From NCBI GenBank assembly GCA_020638555.1, contig JACKII010000001.1, positions 248,001 to 312,000 of the forward strand: a stretch of DNA of 64,000 nucleotides. Reading direction: 5' to 3'. Positions 43,847-52,315 of the stretch are shown here, piece after piece. Made by a program: the position numbers and the translations under genes. The notes under the pieces are model-generated. The model searched no databases and was not told where the DNA came from. It saw only the letters and a list, made by a program, of their open reading frames with translations. Origin of the DNA: Alphaproteobacteria bacterium (GTDB lineage: Bacteria; Pseudomonadota; Alphaproteobacteria; Bin95). Each line of letters starts with the position of its first letter. Position 1 is the first letter of the stretch.

Positions 43847-45199
43847 TTAGCCCGATCCGGACTCCGACGCCAAATCCAGGCGCCCGGCAACCGCGGACCA
43901 GAGGTCGTGGCCGGGCCGGTCCGCATAGGCATAGCGCGCCCGCACGACCGGCGGGCCGTCCCACTGGACGGCCTCCAGGCGTTTCGCCAGGTCGATCGGC
44001 GTTCCGGCCACCACGACATCGGCGCCGCTGCAGCGGATCGTCTCGGCCAGGGCGCGCTGCTGGTCCGGGCTGTAGCCGACCGCGGGCAGAACCGGTCCGA
44101 TATGCGGATACTGCCGGTAGACCGCCGCGATGGCCGGGGTGGCGCTATGGCGGGGATCGAGGATCTCGGCCGGCCCCGCCGTCAGGGCGGCGGCGTAGCC
44201 GGCGCCGGTAGCCATGCCGCCATGGGTGATGGTGGGGCCGTCCTCCACCACCAGCACACGCTTGCCGCGAACCGCGTTTTCGTCCTCGAGCCGAACCGGC
44301 GACGCGCCCTCGATTACCAACGCGTGGGCATTGTGGCGGCGGACGGCCTCCGATACCGCGGCGATGTCCTCCGGCCGGGCGGCATCCGCCTTGGCGATGA
44401 CGACGATGTCGGCCATGCGCAGGTTGACCTCGCCCGGCCAGTATCGCGTTTCGTGGCCGGGCCGCAACGCATCTACCAGTACGACGGAGACGGTGGGGCG
44501 GACGAAGCCGAAATCGTTGTTGCCGCCGTCCCAGAGCACCACGTCCGCTTCCGCCTCCGCGGCCGCCAGGATCCGCTGATAGTCCGCACCGGCGAAAATG
44601 GCGAGGCCGGCCTCGACATAGGGCTCGTATTCCTCGCGTTCCTCGATGGTGCATTCGGCGCGGTCGAAATCGTCGAAGGCGGCGAAGCGTTGCACCGCTT
44701 GCCGACCGAGATCGCCATAGGGCATCGGGTGGCGGATGACGCCTGCGCGGATGCCCGCCCCAGCCAGGCGGTTGGCCAGATAGCGGCTGACCTGGGACTT
44801 GCCGCAGCCGGTGCGGACCGCCGTGACCGAGACGACCGGCTTCCGGCTGTCCAGCATGGTCCGGTCCGGTCCCCACAACTCGAAGTCGCATCCGCAGGCT
44901 GCGGCGCGGGCGGCGGTGTGCATGACGTGCTCGTGGGTGACGTCGCTGTAGGCGAAGATCGCCGCATCGACCGATTCGCGCCGGCAAATGGCCTCCAGGT
45001 CGGCTTCCGGCAGGATGGGAATGCCCTGGGGATAGAGCGGGCCGGCCAGCTCCGCCGGGTAGCGCCGGGCGTCGATCCCGGGGATCTGGGTCGCCGTGAA
45101 GGCCACGACTTCCAGGTGTGGGGCGTCGCGACAGGCGATGTTGAAATTGTGAAAGTCGCGCCCTGCCGCGCCCATGATGACCAGTCGGCGCCGTGCCAT
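43847..45199 (-). CDS. Cyclic 2,3-diphosphoglycerate synthetase-like P-loop protein
   Basis: A 450-residue protein related to the archaeal enzyme that cyclises 2,3-diphosphoglycerate using ATP. It begins RRLVIMGAAGRDFHNFN, has a P-loop in VRTGCGKSQVSRYL, and shows VVLWDGGNNDFGFVRPTVSV with the following NLRMADIVVIAKADAA, a Walker B-like and base-recognition-like pair. Bacterial homologues exist, but their product is not established. The start has a GGAGG nine bases upstream. It sits between an LLM oxidoreductase and ftsH on the same strand. Confidence 0.75.
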   Translation of the reverse strand: MARRRLVIMGAAGRDFHNFNIACRDAPHLEVVAFTATQIPGIDARRYPAELAGPLYPQGIPILPEADLEAICRRESVDAAIFAYSDVTHEHVMHTAARAAACGCDFELWGPDRTMLDSRKPVVSVTAVRTGCGKSQVSRYLANRLAGAGIRAGVIRHPMPYGDLGRQAVQRFAAFDDFDRAECTIEEREEYEPYVEAGLAIFAGADYQRILAAAEAEADVVLWDGGNNDFGFVRPTVSVVLVDALRPGHETRYWPGEVNLRMADIVVIAKADAARPEDIAAVSEAVRRHNAHALVIEGASPVRLEDENAVRGKRVLVVEDGPTITHGGMATGAGYAAALTAGPAEILDPRHSATPAIAAVYRQYPHIGPVLPAVGYSPDQQRALAETIRCSGADVVVAGTPIDLAKRLEAVQWDGPPVVRARYAYADRPGHDLWSAVAGRLDLASESGSG

Positions 45200-45294
45200 G
45201 CCTTGCCTCCGTTCCGGTTCGCTCACTGGACATATGGCGCGAACGATCCGGCCGCGAAAGCCAACACGGCGGTATGACGACGACGTGGCGCGCC

Positions 45295-46188
45295 TCAGAA
45301 CAGGTCGGCGACAGCCTCGTGATAGCGGACCATGGCTTGCAGATGGGCCGCGACGGTGCGGCCTTCGATACGGGTGAACTCGTTGCGGGAATAGGCGTTG
45401 TGCAGGGTGAAGTGCGAGACGCCGGCGTCCTGCCAGAATTTGATGGTGTGCCGCCAGTCCGCTGGTGTTCCGGCACCAGCGGAAAGCCGGACGGACAGGC
45501 CGGGCTCGCCGCTGCGTCCGGCCTTCGCCCATGCAGCCCGCAGCGTGTCGAAGTCGCGGAGGGCGTCGTCGCCCGGCGGATGGTTCAGATACATCCAACC
45601 GTCGCCATAGCGGGCGAGGCGCCGGATCGTCTGTGGCGCGTGCCCGCCGAACCAGAGCGGCACCTTGCCGGACGGCGGGCGCGGGTTGATGCCGGCATCC
45701 TGGATATCGTGCCATTCGCCCTTGAAGGTGACGTGATCGTCGGCCCAGAGCGCTTGCATCACCCGCACCTGCTCCTCCGACCGCCGGCCGCGGTTGGCAA
45801 AGTCCATGCCGAGGCCGACGAACTCCACCGGGTTCCAGCCGATGCCGACGCCGAAGCGGAAGCGCTCGCCGCAAAGGGTGGCGAGCGAGGCCGCCTGCTT
45901 GGCCACCAGCACCGCCTGGCGCTGGGCCAGGATCATCACCTCGGTGGAAAACCCGACCTTGGGGCAGACGCCGGCCAGAAAGCCCAGCAACACGAACGCA
46001 TCGACGAACGTGTCCGCCGAGGTGTTCATCTGCCCCCAGTCGGGCCGGCTGGCGGCGTTCACACCCAGCACGTGATCCGGGCAGGCCAGATAGGAGAAGC
46101 CGAGCCCTTCCGCGGTCTGCGCCAATGTCTTGACGTCGACGGGGTTGCCGCCGGTGTCGGCGAGCGGCAGGGCATAGCCGAGGGGCAT
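45295..46188 (-). CDS. LLM-class flavin-dependent oxidoreductase (TIGR03619-like)
   Basis: A 297-residue TIM-barrel oxidoreductase of the luciferase-like monooxygenase class. It shows LAQTAEGLGFSYLACPDHVL, RFRFGVGIGWNPVEFVGLG and VPLWFGGHAPQTIRRLARYG, the last being typical of a family often labelled F420-dependent. FMN is the alternative cofactor; the sequence does not decide. It begins 23 bases after the HpcH-type aldolase stop and is probably in the same operon. Confidence 0.83.
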   Translation of the reverse strand: MPLGYALPLADTGGNPVDVKTLAQTAEGLGFSYLACPDHVLGVNAASRPDWGQMNTSADTFVDAFVLLGFLAGVCPKVGFSTEVMILAQRQAVLVAKQAASLATLCGERFRFGVGIGWNPVEFVGLGMDFANRGRRSEEQVRVMQALWADDHVTFKGEWHDIQDAGINPRPPSGKVPLWFGGHAPQTIRRLARYGDGWMYLNHPPGDDALRDFDTLRAAWAKAGRSGEPGLSVRLSAGAGTPADWRHTIKFWQDAGVSHFTLHNAYSRNEFTRIEGRTVAAHLQAMVRYHEAVADLF

Positions 46189-46211
46189 GGGGCCGGTCCT
46201 CCCGCCGCGGG

Positions 46212-46997
46212 CTAGCGCTTGATCGAGCGCAGGAAGCCGGAGCGGGCCTTGGCGGCCTGCATCATCCAGCCCAGATCCTGGCCGCTGAGAATGAGCTGGG
46301 CGCCCTTCTGGATGTATTTGCTCGCCAGTTCTTCGTCATAGACGCCGCCCATGCCGAGGAATTTGCCGTTGTTGCGGCAGGCGGCGGCCGCGGTGTCATA
46401 GGCGTTGGCGACATTCTCGTGACCGTACTGGCCGTGAATGCCCATCTCGGCGCAGAGGTCGTTGGTGCCGATCAGCAGGCAGTCGATGCCGGGAACGGCG
46501 GCGATGGCGTCGGCATTGGCGATGGCCGTCGGCGTCTCCAGCATCACCGTGACCAGCAAGTTGTCGTTGATGGTCTTGGCCATGTCGGCAATCGGCATGC
46601 TCTGATAGCCGAGCAGCGGCTGCGTGCCGGAGATCGAGCGGTGACCCAGCGGCGGGAACAGCGCCTGGTCGGCGACGCGCTTGGCTTCTTCGACCGTGTC
46701 CACATGCGGCACGACAATGCCCTGGGCGCCGCCGTCCAGCGGGCGCGAGGTCTGGAAGCGTTCGTGCGCGCTGGCCCGCGGGATCGGCGTGATGCCGGCA
46801 TCGAGGGCGGCGAGCGAGATGTTCACCGCCATGTCGATGGTCATGGTGTTGTGTTCCAGGTCGATGAACAGCCAGTCATAGCCGCAAACCTTGGCGATCT
46901 TGGCGATATCGACGCTGCGGGCCTGGCGCACGCCGAAGCCGAGCGCCAGTTCGCCGGCGCGCAGCTTGTCCTTGGCAATGTTCGGAATGATGCTCAT
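46212..46997 (-). CDS. HpcH/HpaI-family aldolase
   Basis: A 261-residue class II pyruvate aldolase-like enzyme. Key motifs are YDWLFIDLEHNTM, the metal-binding region VMLETPTAIANADAIAAVPG with its Glu, and the Asp-containing DCLLIGTNDLCAEMGI. Family members cleave 2-keto-4-hydroxy acids from aromatic degradation, releasing pyruvate, or act on malyl-type thioesters. The start MSIIPNIAKD is chosen because GGGAGACC lies upstream. It is divergent from the FliM-like gene. Confidence 0.85.
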   Translation of the reverse strand: MSIIPNIAKDKLRAGELALGFGVRQARSVDIAKIAKVCGYDWLFIDLEHNTMTIDMAVNISLAALDAGITPIPRASAHERFQTSRPLDGGAQGIVVPHVDTVEEAKRVADQALFPPLGHRSISGTQPLLGYQSMPIADMAKTINDNLLVTVMLETPTAIANADAIAAVPGIDCLLIGTNDLCAEMGIHGQYGHENVANAYDTAAAACRNNGKFLGMGGVYDEELASKYIQKGAQLILSGQDLGWMMQAAKARSGFLRSIKR

Positions 46998-47153
46998 CGC
47001 GCAGAGGTCTCCCATGGGGCGTTTCGTTGCCGCGAAGCTTAGCGGATCGCGTCCTTGCCGCAAGGCCGGCATTAAGCGGGCCTTCACCGCCATCGATCAG
47101 ATTGTGCGGGTGGAGTTGTCGCTCCCGTCGTCTTTTCGGACAGATCCGGAGCC

Positions 47154-48260
47154 ATGGAATTGACCGCCGCGTCGCGCCCATCCCCCGCCCATCCGCCACA
47201 CGGCAACACGCTGCGGGGCAAGCTGGACAAGACCACGGACCGGTTCGACCGGTACCCGTTGCTGGACGTGGTGTGCGGGCAGTTCGTCCGGTTGCTGTCG
47301 CAGCGCTTGACGATCCTGTACGGGGCGCCGGTGGCCGCCTATCCGACGCACAAGGACATCAAGCGCTTCGGTGCCGTTCTCGAGACCGTGACCCATCCGG
47401 CCCTGTATTGCGTGTTCGCGGCGACGCCCTGGCCGGAAAGCGGGCTGGTGGTGATCGACGGCGGCATTGCGGAGGCCAATCTGGAATTTCTGCTGGGGGC
47501 CGACGAAGACGCGGGGTTCGAGCCGGAATGGCGGGTCGCGACCCGGTTGGATCGGGTGCTGGCGTCGCGGATGGTCGATGCGGCCCTGGGTGAGTTGGCG
47601 CTCGCCTTCACGGCGGCGCGCGCCGAAATCGGTACGGTTTCCCTGGTGTGTTCGCGGGTCGAGACCGCGCCCCAGTTTGCCGCCATCGCCGCCGACCAGT
47701 CACTGGCGCTGGCCCTGGGCCTGCACCTGGAAATCGGCGAGGCCAACCGCAGCGGCCAAATGGACGTCGTCCTTCCCATGGCGATGCTGGAGCCGATCCG
47801 ACGCTATTTGAGCGATGTCTATCGCGGCGAACGGACCGGACAGGATCGCGAATGGGCACGCCACCTCACCGGTGCGGTGATGGACACCCGGCTGGCGGCC
47901 GACGTCGAACTGGAACGGCTGTCCGTTCCGTTCGAACGGGTGATGTCGTGGCAGGTGGGCGACGTGCTGCCGCTGTCCTCCGATGCCGATACCTTGCTGG
48001 AAATCCGCGTTCCGGACACGGCCGGCCGTACCACCCTCTTGCGCGGATCGCTGGGCGCGATGCGCGGCCACAAGGCGATCAAGCTGGTCTCGGACGACGC
48101 GGCGGAGTTTGCCGCACCGATCGGCCGGCTGGCCCGAAGCCTGGGCGTGCCGGTGCCTGCCCCGCCGAACGAGCCGCCGCCAGCGCTTTCGGGCGCCGTG
48201 CCCGACGGCGGCCTGGACGACGAAGCGGCCTTCGGTCTGGCCACGCCCGGGGCGGACTGA
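47154..48260 (+). CDS. FliM-like flagellar switch protein, orphan
   Basis: A 368-residue protein that matches the middle and C-terminal domains of FliM, the flagellar C-ring protein. Visible blocks are LLDVVCGQFVRLLSQRLTIL, SRVETAPQFAAIAAD, DVVLPMAMLEPIRRYLSDV and SVPFERVMSWQVGDVLPL (the SpoA or C-ring surface presentation domain). There is no N-terminal CheY-binding helix of the LSQDEIDALL type; that end is a Pro- and His-rich stretch. No other flagellar gene is in the window. It could be a true FliM with a diverged N-terminus or a repurposed paralogue. Confidence 0.72.
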   Translation: MELTAASRPSPAHPPHGNTLRGKLDKTTDRFDRYPLLDVVCGQFVRLLSQRLTILYGAPVAAYPTHKDIKRFGAVLETVTHPALYCVFAATPWPESGLVVIDGGIAEANLEFLLGADEDAGFEPEWRVATRLDRVLASRMVDAALGELALAFTAARAEIGTVSLVCSRVETAPQFAAIAADQSLALALGLHLEIGEANRSGQMDVVLPMAMLEPIRRYLSDVYRGERTGQDREWARHLTGAVMDTRLAADVELERLSVPFERVMSWQVGDVLPLSSDADTLLEIRVPDTAGRTTLLRGSLGAMRGHKAIKLVSDDAAEFAAPIGRLARSLGVPVPAPPNEPPPALSGAVPDGGLDDEAAFGLATPGAD

Positions 48261-48263
48261 GTC

Positions 48264-49022
48264 TCAGCCGGCGACGGCCAGGCGGCAGGGCCAGGGCAGG
48301 GGCTCGCGCACACCCAGCCGCTGCAATGTGTGCCACGCGCTTGCCAGGTTGGAGGTGATGACGGGCTTGCCGCAATCCCGCTCCAGCGCTTCGACCACCG
48401 GCAGGCTGGCCATGGCGGTGCAGGACAGGAACAGCACGTCCGCGTCCGGGCGGTCCGCCGCTCGGCCCAGGCGATAGCAGACCTCCGGCGGGATGCGGTT
48501 GATGGCCCGCCGTTCACGCTCGGTCTCACCCATGTCGAGGCCGAGGGCGGCCGTGACCGCGAAGCCCTCCGCTTCCAACCATGCCACCTCGCCGTCGGTG
48601 ATGAACCGGCGATAGGGGGTTGCCAGCGCCACGCGCTGCGCACCCAGCGCCCGCAGTGCGGCCAGGACACAGGCGGCCGTGGTCGTCGCCGGTGTGCCGG
48701 CGATGGCTTCCAGGCGGGCCACCAACCGCTCGCCATCGGTCATGAAACTGCCGGACGTGCAGCCGTAAAGGATCAGGTCGACCTCGGCGCTGGCCAGATC
48801 TTCGGCGGCGGTTTCGGTTCCCGCCGCCATCGCGTCCAGGCTGGCCTGGCTGGGCACGCCGCGCACCGGCGTGCGGGCGCCGTGATAGGTGACTCCGACC
48901 GGCGCCAGTTTGGCCAGTTCCGGCTCCATGACCGAGTTGGCGGAGGGCAGGATCACTCCGACCGTCCCAAGCCAGCCATAGGGCCGATATTGGCCGAGCG
49001 CTTTCAGCGGATCGGCAGCCAT
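48264..49022 (-). CDS. Asp/Glu racemase-family protein, maleate isomerase-like
   Basis: A 252-residue member of the aspartate/glutamate racemase superfamily. Two catalytic-type Cys are visible: LILYGCTSGSFM and LFLSCTAMASLPVV, about 115 residues apart as in maleate isomerase and arylmalonate decarboxylase. The start region GWLGTVGVILPSANSVMEPE is characteristic of that subgroup. Substrate is not assigned. Its start codon overlaps the LLM oxidoreductase stop by one base (TGATG), so translation is coupled. Confidence 0.82.
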   Translation of the reverse strand: MAADPLKALGQYRPYGWLGTVGVILPSANSVMEPELAKLAPVGVTYHGARTPVRGVPSQASLDAMAAGTETAAEDLASAEVDLILYGCTSGSFMTDGERLVARLEAIAGTPATTTAACVLAALRALGAQRVALATPYRRFITDGEVAWLEAEGFAVTAALGLDMGETERERRAINRIPPEVCYRLGRAADRPDADVLFLSCTAMASLPVVEALERDCGKPVITSNLASAWHTLQRLGVREPLPWPCRLAVAG

Positions 49023-49867
49023 CAGGCGACCTGGGGCAGGAACCCGGCCAGATGGTCCATCGCCTTCAGCGCATCGTCCAGGCGCCGCGGCGTCACCAGG
49101 ACCGTGCGCTTCACCCCCATGTCGCGATAGGCCTTCAGCGCGTCCAGGTCAGCACCCTGGAAGGCGAACACCGAGATTTCGATGGTGTCGGGGTTGCGGC
49201 CATGGGCAGTAGCGCGGCGGCGCACGTCGGCGATGTGATCCGGCAGGTCCTGGATCAGCACGTCGATGGGAATCCATCCGTCGCAATAGCGCGCCACCCG
49301 CTCCCGCCCCTTTTCGGTCGCGCCGCCATAGATGACGGGCGGGCCGCCGGCCTGGGCCGGCTTCGGGTAGGAGATGATGCGCTCGAACCGGACCATGTCG
49401 CCGTCATAGGAGGCCTCTTCCTCGCGCCAGATGCGCTTCATCGCCTCGACGCTTTCGCGCAGATACTTCCAGCGCCGGGGGAAGGGCACGCCGTGGTTCT
49501 CGCACTCCTCGCGGTTCCAGCCGCCGCCGACGCCCAGCAGCACGCGCCCGCCCGAGAGATGATCCAGCGTCGCCACGGTCTTGGCGAGCGCGATCGGATG
49601 GTGCTGCGCCACCAGACAGACGCCTGTGCCGAGCTTGATGGTCTTGGTGACGGCCGCCGCCGCCATCAGCGACACGAACGGGTCGGCCATGTGGTAGTAG
49701 GGTTTCGGCAACGGGCCGGGGCCGGGATAAGGGGTCTGGCGCGAGGCGGGGATGTGGGTGTGCTCCCCGACCCAGAAGCTCTCGAAGCCCCGCTCTTCCG
49801 CCGCCCGGGCCAGATCGTCCGGGCGGGCGCCGTATTCGACATTGTAGGTGAACAGGCCCAGTTGCAT
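49022..49867 (-). CDS. LLM-class flavin-dependent oxidoreductase
   Basis: A 281-residue TIM-barrel enzyme of the luciferase-like class, distinct from the one at 45295. Its motifs are ERGFESFWVGEHTHIPASRQ, LGTGVCLVAQHHPIALAKTV and GGRVLLGVGGGWNREECENH, a pattern common to the F420-type subgroup. It lies in a run of same-strand genes: SDR, DsbA-fold isomerase, this gene, racemase-like protein. The 76 bases before it contain a 12-base C homopolymer. Confidence 0.85.
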   Translation of the reverse strand: MQLGLFTYNVEYGARPDDLARAAEERGFESFWVGEHTHIPASRQTPYPGPGPLPKPYYHMADPFVSLMAAAAVTKTIKLGTGVCLVAQHHPIALAKTVATLDHLSGGRVLLGVGGGWNREECENHGVPFPRRWKYLRESVEAMKRIWREEEASYDGDMVRFERIISYPKPAQAGGPPVIYGGATEKGRERVARYCDGWIPIDVLIQDLPDHIADVRRRATAHGRNPDTIEISVFAFQGADLDALKAYRDMGVKRTVLVTPRRLDDALKAMDHLAGFLPQVA

Positions 49868-49925
49868 GGCGCGGCAGATCCTTTTGATCGCTCAAGAATG
49901 GGGGAGCGGACCGCCAGGGTCGCGT

Positions 49926-49937
49926 CCCCCCCCCCCC
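49926..49937. repeat. Homopolymer of 12 C
   Basis: A run of 12 C residues lies between the stop of the DsbA-fold isomerase gene and the start of the LLM oxidoreductase gene (59 bases away). Its true length is uncertain in any sequencing technology. No coding frame depends on it. Confidence 0.9.
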
Positions 49938-49943
49938 TTTGGG

Positions 49944-50558
49944 TCAGGCGGCTGTTTTCTTGCCTTTCAGCGCCCACTCGACCAGTTCCATCTGGTCGTT
50001 GCCGAAATACATGTCGTCGCCATTGACGAACAGGGTCGGCGAGCCGTAGCCGCCGCGTTCGATCAGTTCGTCGGTGGTGTTGAACAGGCGCTGCTTGATC
50101 TCGTCGGTGGCGATCTTGGCGAAGAAGTCATCCGGGTCCATGCCGGCCTTCGTCACCACGGCCCGCAACTCGTCTTCCTTCGAGATGTCCTTGTCGTCGC
50201 GCCAATAGGCTTCGAAACAGGCGCGGGCATAGTCGACGATCTTGCCCTGGTCGATGGCGACGAACGCGCCGCGCAGCGCCTTGACGCTGTTCAGCGGGAA
50301 CACGCTCGGCCGGATCAGGGTGAGGCCCTGATAGGCGGCCCAGTCTTCCATGCTCTTGCGGTAATGCGCGTCTTTCACCGGAACCGGGTTTTCGCGGCGC
50401 TGATAGACCGACGGGTTGACCTTGTTGAACACGCCACCGACCAGGAAGGGCTTCCAGACCAGTTCCGCGCCGGTGCGGGCGGCGACGCCTTCGATGCGCT
50501 CGAAGGCCAGATAGGTCCAGGGGCTCGAGACGTCGAAAAAGAATTCGAGAGTGGGCAT
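49944..50558 (-). CDS. DsbA-fold 2-hydroxychromene-2-carboxylate isomerase family protein
   Basis: A 204-residue glutathione-dependent isomerase of the kappa-GST or HCCA isomerase family. LEFFFDVSSPWTYLAFERIE shows the family Ser (in place of a CxxC) that activates glutathione. The C-terminal RGGYGSPTLFVNGDDMYFGN motif is intact. Members act in naphthalene or other aromatic catabolism, but many have unknown roles. The start has GGAGTTTC upstream. It follows the SDR gene by 44 bases. Confidence 0.86.
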   Translation of the reverse strand: MPTLEFFFDVSSPWTYLAFERIEGVAARTGAELVWKPFLVGGVFNKVNPSVYQRRENPVPVKDAHYRKSMEDWAAYQGLTLIRPSVFPLNSVKALRGAFVAIDQGKIVDYARACFEAYWRDDKDISKEDELRAVVTKAGMDPDDFFAKIATDEIKQRLFNTTDELIERGGYGSPTLFVNGDDMYFGNDQMELVEWALKGKKTAA

Positions 50559-50602
50559 GGGGAGAAACTCCAGATGCGGTAGGAAATGCGGTGGCGGAAA
50601 CG

Positions 50603-51368
50603 TTACCGTGAGGACGCGCCGCCGTCGATGTTGATCACCGTGCCGGTGATATGGCTGGCCCGGTCGCTGGCCAGATAGACCACCAGGTCGGCGATCTCCT
50701 CCGGCTTGCCGGGGGGGCGGGTCCTTCTGGACCATTTCCTGCCACCGGCTTTCGTCGCCCAGCCGGTCCTTGGCCCAGCCCTTGCACATGGTGATCATGC
50801 GCTCGGTCACCACCAGCCCGGGATTGCAGCCGACCACGCGGATGCCGTCGTCGACGGAGCGGCCGCCCATGGCGCGGGTGAAATGCATCAGACCGGCATT
50901 GCCGGTCGAGCCGGCGATATAGGCGAAATTGGGGGAAAAGCCGGCCATGCCCAGCACGTTGACGATGACGCCGCCGCCCTTGGCTTTCAGCATTGGATAG
51001 ACGGCGCGGGTCAGGTTGATATAGCCGAACACTTTCAGGTTCCAGGCCTCGCGCCAGATCGCTTCGTCGACGTCCTGCAGGCTGCCGGGCGGGATGGCGC
51101 CGGCATTGTTGACCAGGATATCGATGGCGCCGCAATCCGCCGCCAGCCGTTCGGAATTGCCTCGCACCGCGATATCGATCGGATGGACCGAGACATTCAC
51201 CTGATGGGCCGAGCGGATCTCGTCCGCGGCCTGGAGCAGGTCCGCCTCGGTGCGGGAGGCGAGATGCAGGTGGCAGCCCTCCGCCGCCAGACCCTTGGCA
51301 CAGGCAAGCCCGATGCCTTTGGAAGCGCCGGTCACGAGCACAGTTTTTCCGGCCAGATGCAAGTCCAT
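50603..51368 (-). CDS. Short-chain dehydrogenase/reductase, frameshifted in a C homopolymer
   Basis: A classical SDR of about 254 residues. It has the NAD(P) motif TGASKGIGLACAKG, NNAG in DILVNNAGAIPP, and a variant catalytic stretch with FAYIAGSTGNAGL in which the expected Tyr-x3-Lys is not obvious. The frame breaks in a run of seven C on the coding strand (50711-50717). With six C the tail reads GKPEEIADLVVYLASDRASH and INIDGGASSR, ending at 50603. Sequence error is likely. Missing Lys in the usual position is worth a check: the sequence has Asn where Lys is expected. Confidence 0.8.
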
Positions 51369-51479
51369 GGCGCGCCGTTCCTCGATTGATTGGTCGTTGG
51401 CAACCAGACTAGCGGATGGCGCCGCGGCGCGGCAAACGGATCGTGCGAGACGGATACCGCCGGGCGGTCGCGAACCGGG

Positions 51480-52160
51480 TCAGACCAGCCCTTCGCCGGC
51501 ATTGATGTCGGGTTCGGTCCATTCGCCCGGGAAATCCGGCTGGTTCCGCGGCTCGGCGGCGATGAAGGCGGGCAGCGCAGCGCAGCGCTCGAAAATGCCG
51601 GCGATCAGCGGGAAGGGCGTCATGTCGACCTTGAAGCGGCTGATGCCCTTGCGGACCTGGGGGACTAGATGCAGGTCGGCCCAGCCCGGCGTTTCGCTGA
51701 AGCAGAAGGCCCAGGGTTCTTCGCGGCGACGCAGATGCTCCTCCAGGGTGCGGAAGCCGACGTCGAACCAGTGTCGCTGCCAGAGGGCGATGCCGGCCTC
51801 GTCCACCCCCAGCTGGTTGTGCAGGAAACGGCGCACGCGGATGACGTCGATGGCGTGCATTTCCGAGGTGATGTGCTGGCCGAAGGCGCGGGCTTGGCCG
51901 CGCCGGACCGGGTCGTCCGGCAGCAAGGGCGGCGTCGGATAGGTTTCTTCCAGAAACTCCAGGATGGCGGTCGCCTGGGCGAAGGTGCGGCCCTCCACCT
52001 CTAGGGCGGGCATCAGCCCTTGCGGGTTCAATTGCTTGTAGGCGTCGTAGCCGATGGCGCGCACGGACACGTATTCATAGGGGATGCCCTTCAGTGCCAG
52101 GGCGATCCGCACCCGCTCGCCGGCGGAATTGACGAAATTCGAATAGAGTTTGAGCGTCAT
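51480..52160 (-). CDS. Zeta-like glutathione S-transferase (maleylacetoacetate isomerase type)
   Basis: A 226-residue glutathione S-transferase. The N-terminal domain shows LYSNFVNSAGERVRIALALK, with Ser in the active-site region of the zeta class, and LNPQGLMPALEVEGR with the cis-Pro, then ATAILEFLEE. The C-terminal domain contains SETPGWADLHLVPQ, the usual DxxL pattern. A role in tyrosine or maleylacetoacetate metabolism is possible but no pathway partner is adjacent. The start at 52160 is 155 bases from the divergent oxidoreductase gene. Confidence 0.8.
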   Translation of the reverse strand: MTLKLYSNFVNSAGERVRIALALKGIPYEYVSVRAIGYDAYKQLNPQGLMPALEVEGRTFAQATAILEFLEETYPTPPLLPDDPVRRGQARAFGQHITSEMHAIDVIRVRRFLHNQLGVDEAGIALWQRHWFDVGFRTLEEHLRRREEPWAFCFSETPGWADLHLVPQVRKGISRFKVDMTPFPLIAGIFERCAALPAFIAAEPRNQPDFPGEWTEPDINAGEGLV

Positions 52161-52315
52161 GGCGCGCGGCCTCCCGGTTGGTCCTCCGATGTTTCCACCG
52201 GTCGCCGGCTTTGTCGACCGTCTCCTGGCCGTGGGAGGCCATGAAAATCGGGGTCGAGACCGATCCGGCTTCGCCCTATCCTGGACGCCCACAGCGAGGG
52301 AAAAGGAAGCAAGTC

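Noticed and set aside
43847..45874. A 675-codon gene starting at 45874 for the cDPG-synthetase-like protein
   Set aside because: The upstream 225 codons overlap the LLM oxidoreductase gene and are low-complexity Arg-rich shadow sequence; MARRRLVIMG at 45199 has a ribosome site.
49944..51368. A single protein fusing an SDR to a DsbA-fold isomerase
   Set aside because: The fusion arises only because of the extra base in the C7 run. Each gene has its own start and stop when the frame is corrected.
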